From an uncultured Piscinibacter sp. (GTDB taxonomy: Bacteria > Pseudomonadota > Gammaproteobacteria > Burkholderiales > Burkholderiaceae_C): 64,000 nt of DNA. Positions 24,040 through 31,899 of the stretch are shown here, piece by piece. The number at the start of each line of letters is the position of its first letter. The stretch's first letter is position 1. The stretch is taken from contig NZ_CALFYO010000016.1 of the NCBI RefSeq assembly GCF_937952055.1, forward strand, positions 32,490 through 96,489. Direction: 5' to 3'. The notes beneath the pieces were generated by a model. The model saw only the letters and a program-made list of their open reading frames with translations. It searched no databases and was not told where the DNA came from. Position numbers and translations under genes: made by a program.

Positions 24040-24495
24040 ATGGTCGAACACATCTTCATCCGCCCCCAGCCAGGTGGACCGCAAATGCCTCTCCCGCGGG
24101 TGGAAGTCGTGGCGGGAGCGGGCATCCAGGGCGATCGCTACTTCGGCGCCCAGGACGAGCCCGGCCAGAACATCACCTTCATCGAGGCCGAAGAGATCGA
24201 ACGCTTTGCCCGCGTGAACGGGCTGAGCCTCCCGGCTTCCGCGACCGGTCGGAATGTGATCACCCGCGGAGTCCGGCTCAACGATCTGGTGGGGCGGTCG
24301 TTCCGTGTCGGCGGCCTGAGTTTCCGCGGCATCGAGCTCTGTGAACCCTGCCTGACTCTCGGCGAGGCGCTGGCCACGGCCGATCTGTCGCCAGCGCAGG
24401 TGGTCAGGCAGTGGGTCGGCCGGGCCGGGTTGAGAGCGGATGCGCTGACCTCCGGCGAGCTCACGGTCGGCTCGTCGTTCGACGTCGGCGCCTAG
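24040..24495 (+). CDS. MOSC-domain protein
   Basis: The 151-residue protein covers a single MOSC domain: GAGIQGDRYFG, NITFIEAEEIERF, the Asn-rich TGRNVITRGV, and ELCEPCLTL with the conserved cysteine. MOSC domains carry sulfur in molybdenum-cofactor sulfuration. A stand-alone protein of this size may act in detoxification or sulfur transfer. The stop overlaps the left core of a short repeat (GCCTAGT). Confidence 0.85.
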   Translation: MVEHIFIRPQPGGPQMPLPRVEVVAGAGIQGDRYFGAQDEPGQNITFIEAEEIERFARVNGLSLPASATGRNVITRGVRLNDLVGRSFRVGGLSFRGIELCEPCLTLGEALATADLSPAQVVRQWVGRAGLRADALTSGELTVGSSFDVGA

Positions 24496-24538
24496 TCCTT
24501 TGCTCGAGGCGTCTGGCTCCGGCGTGGCATAACCAGGC
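24490..24538 (+). repeat. attC-like site 19, short form (49 bp)
   Basis: Left core GCCTAGT contains the upstream TAG stop; CCTTTGCTCGAGGCG follows; the right end is GGCATA with right core ACCAGGC. The next ATG is nine bases downstream. Confidence 0.5.
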
Positions 24539-24546
24539 AAGAAGGC

Positions 24547-25227
24547 ATGCAGAACGCACTGGTCGGCAAGCGGGTCCTCATCACCCAGGCCACGGAATTC
24601 ATGGGGCCGGTCCTGTGTGAAGTCTTCGCGGAGCAGGGCGCAACCATCGTGGCCAGCGCGGAAGAACTCACCGAGCCCGAGGCTGCAGATCGCGTGGTTC
24701 GTGCGGCGGGCGAGGTCGACATCCTGGTGGCCAATCTCGCGTTCACGGCACCCACCACGGCCGCTGCGGAGGTGACCGAAGCCGAGTGGCGCCAGGTCTT
24801 CTCGGCTCTGGTGGACCCGCTCCCGCGGCTCCTGCGTGCCGCAGCCCCTGCAATGGTCGGTCGTCGCTCCGGAAAGATCCTCGTCATCGGCAGCGCTTCC
24901 GCGCTGCGCGGCATGAAGAGGGCCTCGTCGTACAGCGCCGCCCGCGGCGCCCAGCTCGCCTATGTTCAGGCCGTGGGTGTCGAACTCGCGCCGCACAACG
25001 TGCAAGTCAATGCCATCGCGCAGAATTTCGTCGACAACCCGACTTATTTTCCTGCCGAGGTGCAGGCGAACCCGCGCTTCCGGGAGCGTCTTGCCCGCGA
25101 GGTTCCACTTGGCAGGCTCGTGGCCGCGCGGGAGGACGCTCAGTTCGCGGCGTACCTGTGCAGCAGCGCCGCCGACTGCTTCGTGGGCCAGGTGTTCCCG
25201 GTGTGCGGCGGCTGGGTGGCACGTTGA
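24547..25227 (+). CDS. Short-chain dehydrogenase/reductase, atypical
   Basis: The 226-residue protein is SDR-like: KRVLITQATEFMGPVLCEVFAEQGA at the nucleotide-binding end, DILVANLAF, then an active-site region with Ser (GSASALRG) and YSAARGAQ. The classic YxxxK reads YSAAR, so the catalytic Lys is replaced by Arg, and the glycine-rich loop (TQATEFMG) is also altered. It may therefore be a weak or non-catalytic member. It starts at ATG 24,547. Confidence 0.8.
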   Translation: MQNALVGKRVLITQATEFMGPVLCEVFAEQGATIVASAEELTEPEAADRVVRAAGEVDILVANLAFTAPTTAAAEVTEAEWRQVFSALVDPLPRLLRAAAPAMVGRRSGKILVIGSASALRGMKRASSYSAARGAQLAYVQAVGVELAPHNVQVNAIAQNFVDNPTYFPAEVQANPRFRERLAREVPLGRLVAAREDAQFAAYLCSSAADCFVGQVFPVCGGWVAR

Positions 25228-25317
25228 CCGCACCACCTGGCCCCTCGCGAGAGCGGACGCGCACCAGCATGGCGCTCACTCCTCCTCTGTCAAAGGCCAG
25301 GCATCCCTGAAACACCC

Positions 25318-25779
25318 ATGCAGTGGCTGGAGCACATGATTCCACCGCCCGTGGTCGGGGCGCTCGTCGCCTTGGTCATGTGGCTCGTCGCCCCGCTGGG
25401 TCCGGCGCTGCCTCTCGGTTCCACCATGAGGTCTGTGGTGGCAGCCCTCCTTGTCACTGCGGGGCTGGCGTTCGACCTTTCGGGTCTGCTCGCCTTTCGG
25501 GCCTCGAGAACCACCATCAATCCGCTCACACCGGCCCGTGCCTCAGCGTTGGTCACGGGCGGTGTGTACCGAATCACCCGGAATCCGATGTACGTGGGCC
25601 TGTGCTTCATCCTGCTGGCCTGGGGCACCTATCTGTCGGCGCCGTTGCCTTTCCTGGGCCCGATCGTCTTCGTGCTCTACATCACCCGCTTCCAGATCCA
25701 GCCCGAGGAGCGGGTCCTGGACGAGCTGTTCGGCGAGCAGTACGCCCGTTACAAGGCCCGAGTCCGGCGCTGGCTGTGA
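25318..25779 (+). CDS. Isoprenylcysteine carboxyl methyltransferase (ICMT/PEMT-like) membrane protein
   Basis: The 153-residue protein has three or four membrane segments and the family motif VTGGVYRITRNPMYVGL, followed by RFQIQPEERVLDELFGEQYARYKARVRRWL. These membrane methyltransferases use S-adenosylmethionine; the bacterial substrates are mostly unknown. The start of a truncated repeat (GTTGACCGCACC, CCCCTCGCGAGAGCGGACGC) lies in the 90 bases upstream. Confidence 0.85.
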   Translation: MQWLEHMIPPPVVGALVALVMWLVAPLGPALPLGSTMRSVVAALLVTAGLAFDLSGLLAFRASRTTINPLTPARASALVTGGVYRITRNPMYVGLCFILLAWGTYLSAPLPFLGPIVFVLYITRFQIQPEERVLDELFGEQYARYKARVRRWL

Positions 25780-25780
25780 T

Positions 25781-25904
25781 GCCTCGCCGTTCGCTGCAGC
25801 GGACGCGCATGGGCATGGCACTTGGACCGCGAGGCGCCCGCTGTCATCATCCGCATCGCGGGCCAAGCGATGCGCGCGTCCGCCCCTCAGCCCGAGCGAC
25901 AGGC
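25781..25904 (+). repeat. attC-like site 20, full length
   Basis: Left core GCCTCGC, GTTCGCTGCAGCGGACGC, GGCATGGCACTTGGACCGCG, CTGTCATCATCCGCATCGCG, right end CAGCCCGAGC with right core GACAGGC. It is 124 bases long. The GTG of the next gene is six bases downstream. Confidence 0.75.
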
Positions 25905-25910
25905 CGCCCC

Positions 25911-26588
25911 GTGGAACCCCAACACCCGCCACGGCGCCTCTGGCAGCGCTGGATCGTCGCCAACGCGTGGGCGGAGGCGGTCGGGCTGAGCATCGTCGCC
26001 GGCGTTGGCTTCCTGGTCGCCCGCCGTCTCGGTGAGCCCAGCGGCCCCGCCGCGGCCCTCGGGCTGGCTGCCGTCTTCGTGGCACTGGGCGCAATCGAGG
26101 GCCTCGTCGTCGGTGTGGCGCAGAGCCGCGTCCTTCGCAGCGCCTTGCCCCAGCTCACCGGATGGGTGTCCGCCACGGTCGTCGGCGCCATGGTGTCCTG
26201 GGCGCTCGGCATGGTGCCCAGCACGATCATGAGTTCCCTGCCCCAGCAGCCAGCAGCGGCGCCGCCCGAGCTCGGCACGTCCTTGCGCCTGGTGTTCGCC
26301 GCAGGTCTGGGCGCCCTGGCCGGGCCCTTGCTGGCCGCGTTTCAGTGGCGGCGCTTGCGCGAGGTGCTGCCCCACGCCTGGTGGTGGCTTCCAGCCAACG
26401 CCCTTGCCTGGGCATGCGCCATGCCGGTCATCTTCCTGGCAGCCCACCTCGCGGCCAGCGAATCCCGGCCTCTCGCAGCGGTTGTCGAACTCGTCCTCTC
26501 GTTCGTGCTTGCGGGTGCATTGGTCGGTGCGATTCACGGCCGCTTCCTGCTCTGGCTGCTCGCTCGTCGTGCCCAGAGGGCGGCCTGA
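25911..26588 (+). CDS. Polytopic membrane protein of unknown function
   Basis: The 225-residue protein has about six hydrophobic, Gly/Ala-rich membrane segments, with a repeated theme (ANAWAEAVGLSIVAGVGFL; PANALAWACAMPVIFLAAH) suggesting an internal duplication of about 100 residues. No named domain is recognised. The GTG start lies just after the repeat, and the TGA stop lies in the left core of the next one (GCCTGAC). Confidence 0.65.
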   Translation: MEPQHPPRRLWQRWIVANAWAEAVGLSIVAGVGFLVARRLGEPSGPAAALGLAAVFVALGAIEGLVVGVAQSRVLRSALPQLTGWVSATVVGAMVSWALGMVPSTIMSSLPQQPAAAPPELGTSLRLVFAAGLGALAGPLLAAFQWRRLREVLPHAWWWLPANALAWACAMPVIFLAAHLAASESRPLAAVVELVLSFVLAGALVGAIHGRFLLWLLARRAQRAA

Positions 26589-26707
26589 CCTTTCGCCCGC
26601 GCGGCCCCGCACCGGCATGGCCCTTGGCCTGCCTGGCGAGCTGGCTTATCGTCGGTCGTGCAGGCCGTGCACCGGTTCCGGTGCGCTCCCTCTCTCGGAC
26701 CCGAGGC
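26583..26707 (+). repeat. attC-like site 21, full length
   Basis: Left core GCCTGAC with the upstream TGA, CTTTCGCCCGCGCGG, GGCATGGCCCTTGGCC, GGCTTATCGTCGGTCG, and a degraded right end (CTCTCTCGGACCCGAGGCC). It is about 125 bases long. Confidence 0.65.
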
Positions 26708-26712
26708 CCCGC

Positions 26713-27087
26713 ATGGATCAGCGTTTCGTTCCCAGTCGGCTCCTTCTCGCGGCTGCACTGTCCCTTGTCGCCTCGAGCGCTCAGGCCCAGGGCAACGCCA
26801 TGGTTCTCGGTCAATCGCTTGCGCTGGCAGGATGCCTGGGCGGCACGTTCGCGGGTGCGGTCGCCGCGTTTCGCAGCCCGCGGCCGGTTCGCTTCTGGGC
26901 GTCGTTCGGCGTCTACCTGGGCGCCCTGTGCGTGGCAGCCTCCACCTGGGCCGGCACGATGGACATCGTCCCCTTGGCCCTCGTGCTCGGCGCGGTCTCG
27001 GGGCTGCTGCCGTACGCCGCCTGCTTCCTGCTGGCCCGCCGTGGCCTGTTGTGGCTTGGCGCAAGGCTCCGTTGCCGCGGTGTCTGA
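26713..27087 (+). CDS. Small membrane protein, unknown function
   Basis: The 124-residue protein has an N-terminal signal-like helix and three further hydrophobic helices (about residues 34-55, 61-80, 85-110). No family is recognised. The ATG at 26,713 follows the repeat by five bases. Confidence 0.6.
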   Translation: MDQRFVPSRLLLAAALSLVASSAQAQGNAMVLGQSLALAGCLGGTFAGAVAAFRSPRPVRFWASFGVYLGALCVAASTWAGTMDIVPLALVLGAVSGLLPYAACFLLARRGLLWLGARLRCRGV

Positions 27088-27120
27088 CCTGGATGGCGAC
27101 ACATCGCGCCACTCTTCGCG

Positions 27121-27426
27121 ATGAACGCCGATGCGGCGCAGCGGGCCTGGAGCAACTGGGCGGCCGAAGCCAAGGACTCCGCCGAGTTTGTCGGCTTTGG
27201 GAGGCTGGGGTTGACGGAGATCGTGACGTTCACCTTGCTCACCCATGGGCGCTTCGGCGCCATCATGGAGCGGATCGGCATGCGCAACACCAGGCCCGAC
27301 TTCGAACGCCCTGTCGTGCCGAAAGGCAGTGCTCTGCGTCCGCACGGCCTCTGTGCCATCACCCGCAATGAGTGGCGGGGCTGTGGCGGTGAACCCTCGC
27401 CGAAGCGGACTCGCACCGACGACTGA
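27121..27426 (+). CDS. Hypothetical protein reading into a truncated repeat
   Basis: The 101-residue frame starts MNADAAQRAWSNWAAEAKD. Its last part is encoded by sequence that looks like the left arm of the repeat (CCCTCGCCGAAGCGGACTCG), so the original stop codon and the gene's true C-terminus are probably lost. No family is recognised. Confidence 0.4.
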   Translation: MNADAAQRAWSNWAAEAKDSAEFVGFGRLGLTEIVTFTLLTHGRFGAIMERIGMRNTRPDFERPVVPKGSALRPHGLCAITRNEWRGCGGEPSPKRTRTDD

Positions 27427-27608
27427 GCCGGTTGCCGCCACGCCATCCGCACCCTTGCACCCGAGCTCCATGCAGTGCCGGTCCGCCACCCCCTTCGTCA
27501 TCGTGCCCCGCGGGATCCAAGGCTCTCGCAGGTGGCGCCCCACGTGCACTGGACGCCCGCGGCATGACCTGACAGAGTCGCCGTTTCCGCGCTCTGACAC
27601 CCTGCTCC

Positions 27609-27953
27609 ATGCTCGCCATCACCACCACAAGCTCCGCCTGGCTGGTCATCCTGGCATCCGGCCTCCTGGAGATCGCCTTCTCCGTGAGCATGAAACTCTC
27701 GGACTCCTACACGAGACCGGTGCCGTCGCTCATCTCCGTGCTGACAGCCATCCTCAGCGTCTGGCTCATGAGTCTCACGCTCAAGGTCATCCCGGTCGGC
27801 ACGGCTTACGCGGTCTGGGCTGGCATCGGGGCCGCTGGCACGGCACTCGTCGGCGTGCTGTTCTTCCAAGAGCCGGCAAGTCTCGCTCGCATCGGCTGCA
27901 TCGGGCTGGTGGTGGCAGGCATCGTGGGTCTGCAACTGCAGGTTCCTGCGTAG
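27609..27953 (+). CDS. Small multidrug resistance (SMR) transporter, Gdx/SugE type
   Basis: The 114-residue protein has four membrane helices with the conserved Glu in helix 1 (SGLLEIAFSVSMKLS, Glu21) and VIPVGTAYAVWAGIGAAGTALVG. The pattern is closer to the SugE/Gdx branch, which exports guanidinium, than to EmrE. SMR genes are frequent integron cargo. A 46-base short repeat follows the stop. Confidence 0.85.
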   Translation: MLAITTTSSAWLVILASGLLEIAFSVSMKLSDSYTRPVPSLISVLTAILSVWLMSLTLKVIPVGTAYAVWAGIGAAGTALVGVLFFQEPASLARIGCIGLVVAGIVGLQLQVPA

Positions 27954-27957
27954 AGTA

Positions 27958-28003
27958 CGGCGCCATCCTCCGCTCGAGCGCAACCCCGGCTCGACGTTCA
28001 GGC
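27958..28003 (+). repeat. attC-like site 22, short form (46 bp)
   Basis: The inner boxes CGCTCGAGCGC and GGCTCGACG pair around a short loop; the right end reads GTTCAGGC and the left core is eroded (CGGCGCC). It separates the SMR gene from a small hypothetical gene. Confidence 0.55.
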
Positions 28004-28033
28004 AGCATCCTCGAACTCGGTGACTCAACGACC

Positions 28034-28348
28034 ATGAATGGTTCTTCCGATCAATTCGCCACAGAACTTCTTCAACGGGTGGACGAGGTCCTGTACTACC
28101 TGTGGGATCCGCTCGGCGTCGCCCGGGAGCCGTCCTCACGGCAGGAGTATTCGGCGTTCGCCTCAGAGGTCTTCGCCGCGCTTGTGGACGATGCCGACGA
28201 ACAACGCCTCATGGAGCTGCTGTTGCTGCTCGAGACTGATTTCCTGGGCCTGGGGCCCAGGCCGAGTCAGGCCAGGCGCGTTGCCGAGTTGCTCTTCGAT
28301 TGGCGTGTCCTCCTGGAACAGAAGTACGCCGGCGGTTCGTCTTACTAG
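28034..28348 (+). CDS. Conserved-looking hypothetical helical protein
   Basis: The 104-residue acidic helical protein (LLQRVDEVLYYLWDPLGV, FAALVDDADEQRLMELLLLLE) has no domain that I can name. The ATG at 28,034 follows a short repeat by 30 bases. The next gene begins 28 bases after its stop, so the two may be one cassette. Confidence 0.6.
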   Translation: MNGSSDQFATELLQRVDEVLYYLWDPLGVAREPSSRQEYSAFASEVFAALVDDADEQRLMELLLLLETDFLGLGPRPSQARRVAELLFDWRVLLEQKYAGGSSY

Positions 28349-28376
28349 GGGCTCAGGCATCGAACACAAGGCTGCG

Positions 28377-28823
28377 ATGGTGACATTGGACAACCTGGCG
28401 CATCGACTGGCCATTGCCGAACAGCTCGGACGATACTGTCTGACGTTCGACTCGAGCGACGCAGACGGTTGGGCCGCTCTGTTCACGGACGACGGCGTGT
28501 TCGAAGTCAGACTGACGGGTGACGACAAGCCGATCTTCCAAGCCCGGGGGTTCGGGCAACTGCGCGCGTTCGCTGCCAACGCGCCGCGCCTTCTGCACCA
28601 CGTCACGGGCCTCGTGTTCGACGAAATGCTGCCGGACAGCGCTCGAACAAGAGCCACCGTACTGGGCACGTGGGCCTCGCCTGAAGATGGGTACCCTGCA
28701 ATCTACACGCACGGCCGCTATGAGCATCGCTGGTCGCTCGTGGCTGGAACATGGCGGATTGCCTACCAGTTGTTCATCAGCCGCGGCTATCACGCCGCCG
28801 CCTTTCCAAGGCGGGCGCAGTGA
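28377..28823 (+). CDS. SnoaL/NTF2-like protein
   Basis: The 148-residue protein has the NTF2-like layout: RLAIAEQLGRYCLTFDSSDA, GWAALFTDDGVFEV, then RYEHRWSLVAGTWRIAYQL. The His of the C-terminal strand is present. The ligand is unknown. The gene ends 31 bases before a full-length repeat. Confidence 0.75.
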   Translation: MVTLDNLAHRLAIAEQLGRYCLTFDSSDADGWAALFTDDGVFEVRLTGDDKPIFQARGFGQLRAFAANAPRLLHHVTGLVFDEMLPDSARTRATVLGTWASPEDGYPAIYTHGRYEHRWSLVAGTWRIAYQLFISRGYHAAAFPRRAQ

Positions 28824-28854
28824 TGCAGCGTGCCCCAAGCTTCGCAGCCATGCG

Positions 28855-28980
28855 GCCTCACCTTTCGTTCGAGCCGTCAGCCGCCGGCAAGGCACTTGGA
28901 CCGCGAGGCGCTCGCTGTCATCATCCGCCCCGCAGGCCAGGCGCTGCGCCGGCGCCCGCCTCCGGACTCAAACGTCAGGC
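28855..28980 (+). repeat. attC-like site 23, full length
   Basis: Left core GCCTCAC, CTTTCGTTCGAGCCG, GGCACTTGGACCGCGAGGCG, CTGTCATCATCCGCCCCGC, right end GGACTCAAAC with right core GTCAGGC. It is 126 bases long. Confidence 0.8.
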
Positions 28981-28995
28981 CTGCCTGGAGCCTCT

Positions 28996-29667
28996 ATGTT
29001 CGCTGGCCATCTCGGAGTCGCCCTCGCCGCCGCGCGAGTCGGACCGCGCGTCAACGTCGGCGTGCTCGCCGCCGCCGCCCTTCTGCTTGACGCCCTGCTC
29101 TGGTTGTTCGTGCTCCTGGGCTGGGAGACGGTCGCCATTCCGGCCGACTTCCCGCAAACGCACCAGCCAGAGTTCGTGTTCCCGTTTTCGCACGGCCTGC
29201 TCGCTGGCCTCGCATGGTCGGCGCTGGCGGGATCGTGCTCGATCGTGCTGTACAAGGATCGCGCGGGCCCGAGGGCGCTCACGGCACTTCTCGTCGGCGG
29301 CGTCGTCTTCTCGCACTGGCTGCTCGACGCACTGGTCCATCGGCCGGAGTTGCCATTGACAGGTACGGGCTCGCCCCGCGTAGGCGTCGGGTTGTGGGAC
29401 CACATGCCCCTTGCGCTCGCGATCGAAGGCGTCCTCGTGATCGTCGGCATGTTCCTGTTCTTCCCCGGCTGCGGCCTGCCCCGGCCGAAAAAGGTGGCCC
29501 TCGCGGCGCTGAGTGTCCTGGTGCTTGCCTTCACCGTGGCCGGAATGACGGTGGCCCCCCCGCCACCTTCGGCAACCGCCATGGCGGCAAGCTCGCTGTG
29601 CACCATCGTCCTGCTCTGCGTGCTCATCGGCTGGATCGGGCGCGGTGCTCGCGCAGGGCGGGCCTGA
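28996..29667 (+). CDS. Membrane-bound metal-dependent hydrolase-like protein (YdjM/DUF457 type)
   Basis: The 223-residue protein has five or six membrane helices with the histidines and aspartates of this group: MFAGHLGVALAA, FPFSHGLLAGLAW, FSHWLLDALVHRPELPL. Such proteins resemble phospholipase-type metal hydrolases in the membrane; most are uncharacterised. The ATG at 28,996 follows a perfect repeat copy by 15 bases. Confidence 0.75.
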   Translation: MFAGHLGVALAAARVGPRVNVGVLAAAALLLDALLWLFVLLGWETVAIPADFPQTHQPEFVFPFSHGLLAGLAWSALAGSCSIVLYKDRAGPRALTALLVGGVVFSHWLLDALVHRPELPLTGTGSPRVGVGLWDHMPLALAIEGVLVIVGMFLFFPGCGLPRPKKVALAALSVLVLAFTVAGMTVAPPPPSATAMAASSLCTIVLLCVLIGWIGRGARAGRA

Positions 29668-29701
29668 TGCTGCGCCGGCGTGGACCCAAGGTTTGGCTTT
29701 C

Positions 29702-30250
29702 ATGAACGCCCTCGCGCGCACGCCCTGCCGCTCGGTCGTCGGGCTGTTCTTCGTTGCCACGGTCGTCGGTTGTGCTCACCAGGCACCCACGGAACAGACC
29801 ATCGAGGTTCGTGTCGAGGCCGACTCCCCGAACTGGGCCGGGCCCCTGGCGTGCGAGGCCAGCAATCCGGCCGGAAGCTGGCCGTTCACCGCGCCAGGGA
29901 CGGTCACGGTTCTGCCGTCAATGGCCCCCCTGCACGTCACCTGCCAGGCACCCGCGGGATCGGTGGCGCAGCCCAGCATCACCGCGCCGAGCACCCCTTC
30001 CCCGAGCGAGCGTGCCCGCGAGGGCGCGGCCACCGGTGCCAAGGTGGGTGCCGGCGCAGGGGTCGCGCTCGGCATTGCGGCCGTGCCGGTGATGGGCGGG
30101 GCGTTCGCGCTGCTCATCGCGGCCGGCGCCGCCATGAAGGGCGGAGAAATCGGTGGGCTGGTCGGTTCGGTGCGCGCCGGCGCGCAGGACCGCTATCCCA
30201 GCCCATTGGTGCTCCACGTCACGAGCGAGCCGCGGAGCGGCAGCGACTAG
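29702..30250 (+). CDS. Lipoprotein with C-terminal glycine-rich membrane-like segment
   Basis: The 182-residue protein has a signal peptide with lipobox VVGCAH. Its beta-rich middle contains two cysteines (PLACEASNPAG, LHVTCQAP), and a Gly/Ala-rich hydrophobic stretch lies near residues 115-155. I recognise no family. It follows the hydrolase-like gene by 34 bases without a repeat. Confidence 0.6.
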   Translation: MNALARTPCRSVVGLFFVATVVGCAHQAPTEQTIEVRVEADSPNWAGPLACEASNPAGSWPFTAPGTVTVLPSMAPLHVTCQAPAGSVAQPSITAPSTPSPSERAREGAATGAKVGAGAGVALGIAAVPVMGGAFALLIAAGAAMKGGEIGGLVGSVRAGAQDRYPSPLVLHVTSEPRSGSD

Positions 30251-30255
30251 GCGGC

Positions 30256-30368
30256 CGGGCCCCTGCCTGCGGCAGCGACGGCCAGTCCTGCGCGCGGGCG
30301 TCGGTCCGCAGCGTCAAGGCACTTGGCCCGCGCGGCGCTCGCTGTCATCATCCGCCTCGCGCGCAGTT
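30256..30368 (+). repeat. attC-like site 24, right end missing
   Basis: The left end is degraded; the centre is nearly perfect (AAGGCACTTGGCCCGCGCGG, CTGTCATCATCCGCCTCGCG) and then ends abruptly in GCAGTTGG. Confidence 0.6.
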
Positions 30369-30476
30369 GGCCTTGCGAACGCGCTCCCCCTTCGGGCATG
30401 CCGCAGGGCTCGTCCACGCACCCATCCAGCACGTGCGAGTTGCGCCTTCGCTTCCACAAGAACTGGAGTCGTCGCC

Positions 30477-30728
30477 ATGACACAGCAGAGCCTCAGGATC
30501 GCCCTCGCCTTCACCGACGAAGACCAGACTTGGCTTCGTGTGTCTTCGGTCTCCGTTCCCAAGTTCTTCGAGGGCCACTCGGAACTGCCCGCCACGGGGG
30601 ATGCACTGCGAATCGGAGGCCGTCAATTCATCGTCCAGGCACGCATCTGGGAACACGACGGCTTGAGTCCGTCCCTGCGCCTCCTGCTCAGCAGCGGCCA
30701 CGCGCCCAGTGACACCGTCTTCGGCTAG
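30477..30728 (+). CDS. Hypothetical small protein
   Basis: The 83-residue protein is beta-rich (LRIALAFTDEDQTWLRVSS, RIGGRQFIVQARIWEHDG). No family is recognised. It is convergent with the following reverse-strand gene, with 19 bases between the stops. Confidence 0.55.
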   Translation: MTQQSLRIALAFTDEDQTWLRVSSVSVPKFFEGHSELPATGDALRIGGRQFIVQARIWEHDGLSPSLRLLLSSGHAPSDTVFG

Positions 30729-30747
30729 TCCGTCGGCCGGGGCGCCA

Positions 30748-31209
30748 TCAGAAGCGCTTCTTCGCGAGCTTCTCGTGCGTCTCGCGCACGAGCATCAGTG
30801 CCGCTGATCCGTAGTACTTGTGGTACTCGGCCACCATTTCACCTTTGACCAGCACCGGGTCGGTCGCTGCCAGTTGCTTGGCCTCTTCGATGTCCTTCAC
30901 GGCAAACACGAACAGCCCTCGCCAGCCGTCTGCGCCGTCAAAGGGGCCCGCCAGCACCAGCTTTCCCTCTTCGGACAGTCGCTTCATGTTGGCAAAGTGA
31001 CCACGGAACATCTCGTCCCGTTCGGGGCCTTCCGCCACCCTCGTGGGCCCGGTCTTCAGCACCACCAGCACGTAGCCCCGCATGCCGTAGTCGTCGGCTC
31101 CCACCCGGCTCGCCAGTTCCGCGTCGTAGGCTGCCGCAGTTGGCTGCGCTGCGGCAGGAGCCACGGCCAGAGCGAAGGTGGCCGCCAGTCCACCCAGCAG
31201 ATTCTTCAT
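30748..31209 (-). CDS. Exported YCII-domain protein on the reverse strand
   Basis: The 153-residue protein has a signal peptide (residues 1-21) and a YCII-like domain: GYVLVVLKTGPTR, HFANMKRLSEEGKLVLAGPFD, and LFVFAVKDIEEAKQLAATDPV. The His of the YCII active site is present in GHFANM. The fold is a ferredoxin-like small enzyme. The gene runs opposite to the array, and its promoter must lie between 31,210 and the repeat at 31,264. Confidence 0.8.
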   Translation of the reverse strand: MKNLLGGLAATFALAVAPAAAQPTAAAYDAELASRVGADDYGMRGYVLVVLKTGPTRVAEGPERDEMFRGHFANMKRLSEEGKLVLAGPFDGADGWRGLFVFAVKDIEEAKQLAATDPVLVKGEMVAEYHKYYGSAALMLVRETHEKLAKKRF

Positions 31210-31263
31210 CGCATCTCCACATCGGACGTCGCGCCCATCCTACGCCCGTGGCCGGCACTTGCA

Positions 31264-31387
31264 GCCGCCCCCTTCGCGAACGTCCTCGCAACGGCACGGC
31301 ACTTGGCCCGCGACGCGCTCGCTGTCATCATCCGGCCCGCGGGGCAGGCGCCTTCGCGACGGCGGCGCCCAGTTCGAACCTTCAGCG
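31264..31387 (+). repeat. attC-like site 25, full length
   Basis: Left core GCCGCCC, CCTTCGCGAACG, GGCACTTGGCCCGCGACGCG, CTGTCATCATCCGGCCCGCG, right end CCAGTTCGAACC with right core TTCAGCG. It is 124 bases long. Confidence 0.75.
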
Positions 31388-31402
31388 CCCAAGGAGTCTT
31401 CC

Positions 31403-31801
31403 ATGGTGGTTCGCGTCATTCGGCTCGGCACGCCGCGCGCAGCGAACGAGGGGCTGCGCATCGGCACCGTCCGCCGACCGCCTCGTGGCGTGCCCAAGGC
31501 TGACTTCGCGCGCCAGAACTGGTACGACGTCTGGTTCCCCAACCTGGCGCCCAGCGTCGAGACCATGAAGCTGGGACAGCAGGCCTCTACCCCTGCCGAG
31601 TGGGCCACCTTCGTCAGGAAGTACCGCGCAGAAATGGCCACCCCGGAGAACACGCACGCTCTCGCCCTGCTCGCCGCGCTGTCGCACCAGACCGACTTCT
31701 CCGTCGGCTGCTACTGCGAAGACGAGTCGCACTGCCATCGCTCGGTGCTTCGAGAGTTGCTGGCCGCCGGCGGCGCGAATCTGGCACCGCCTGGCAAGTG
31801 A
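31403..31801 (+). CDS. DUF488 family protein
   Basis: The 132-residue protein shows the DUF488 pattern in the short form: VIRLGTPRAANEGLRIGTVRR, then FARQNWYDVWFPNLAPS and the cysteine/histidine motif VGCYCEDESHCHRSVL. The function is unknown. The ATG at 31,403 has AAGGAG upstream. Confidence 0.85.
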   Translation: MVVRVIRLGTPRAANEGLRIGTVRRPPRGVPKADFARQNWYDVWFPNLAPSVETMKLGQQASTPAEWATFVRKYRAEMATPENTHALALLAALSHQTDFSVGCYCEDESHCHRSVLRELLAAGGANLAPPGK

Positions 31802-31812
31802 ACCGCACTGAC

Positions 31813-31887
31813 GCCCGACCTGTGGGAGCCGACTCGCACTGGTGTGGCACCTGGCCCGCGCGACTCAGCTCGAACGGTCCGCGCCGG
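31813..31887 (+). repeat. attC-like left arm, collapsed
   Basis: Left core GCCCGAC, GGAGCCGACTCGCACTGG, GTGGCACCTGGCCCGCGCG, then directly CAGCTCGAACGGTCCGC, which resembles the right end. The central stem appears deleted. Confidence 0.55.
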
Positions 31888-31899
31888 ACTGCGCGAGGT

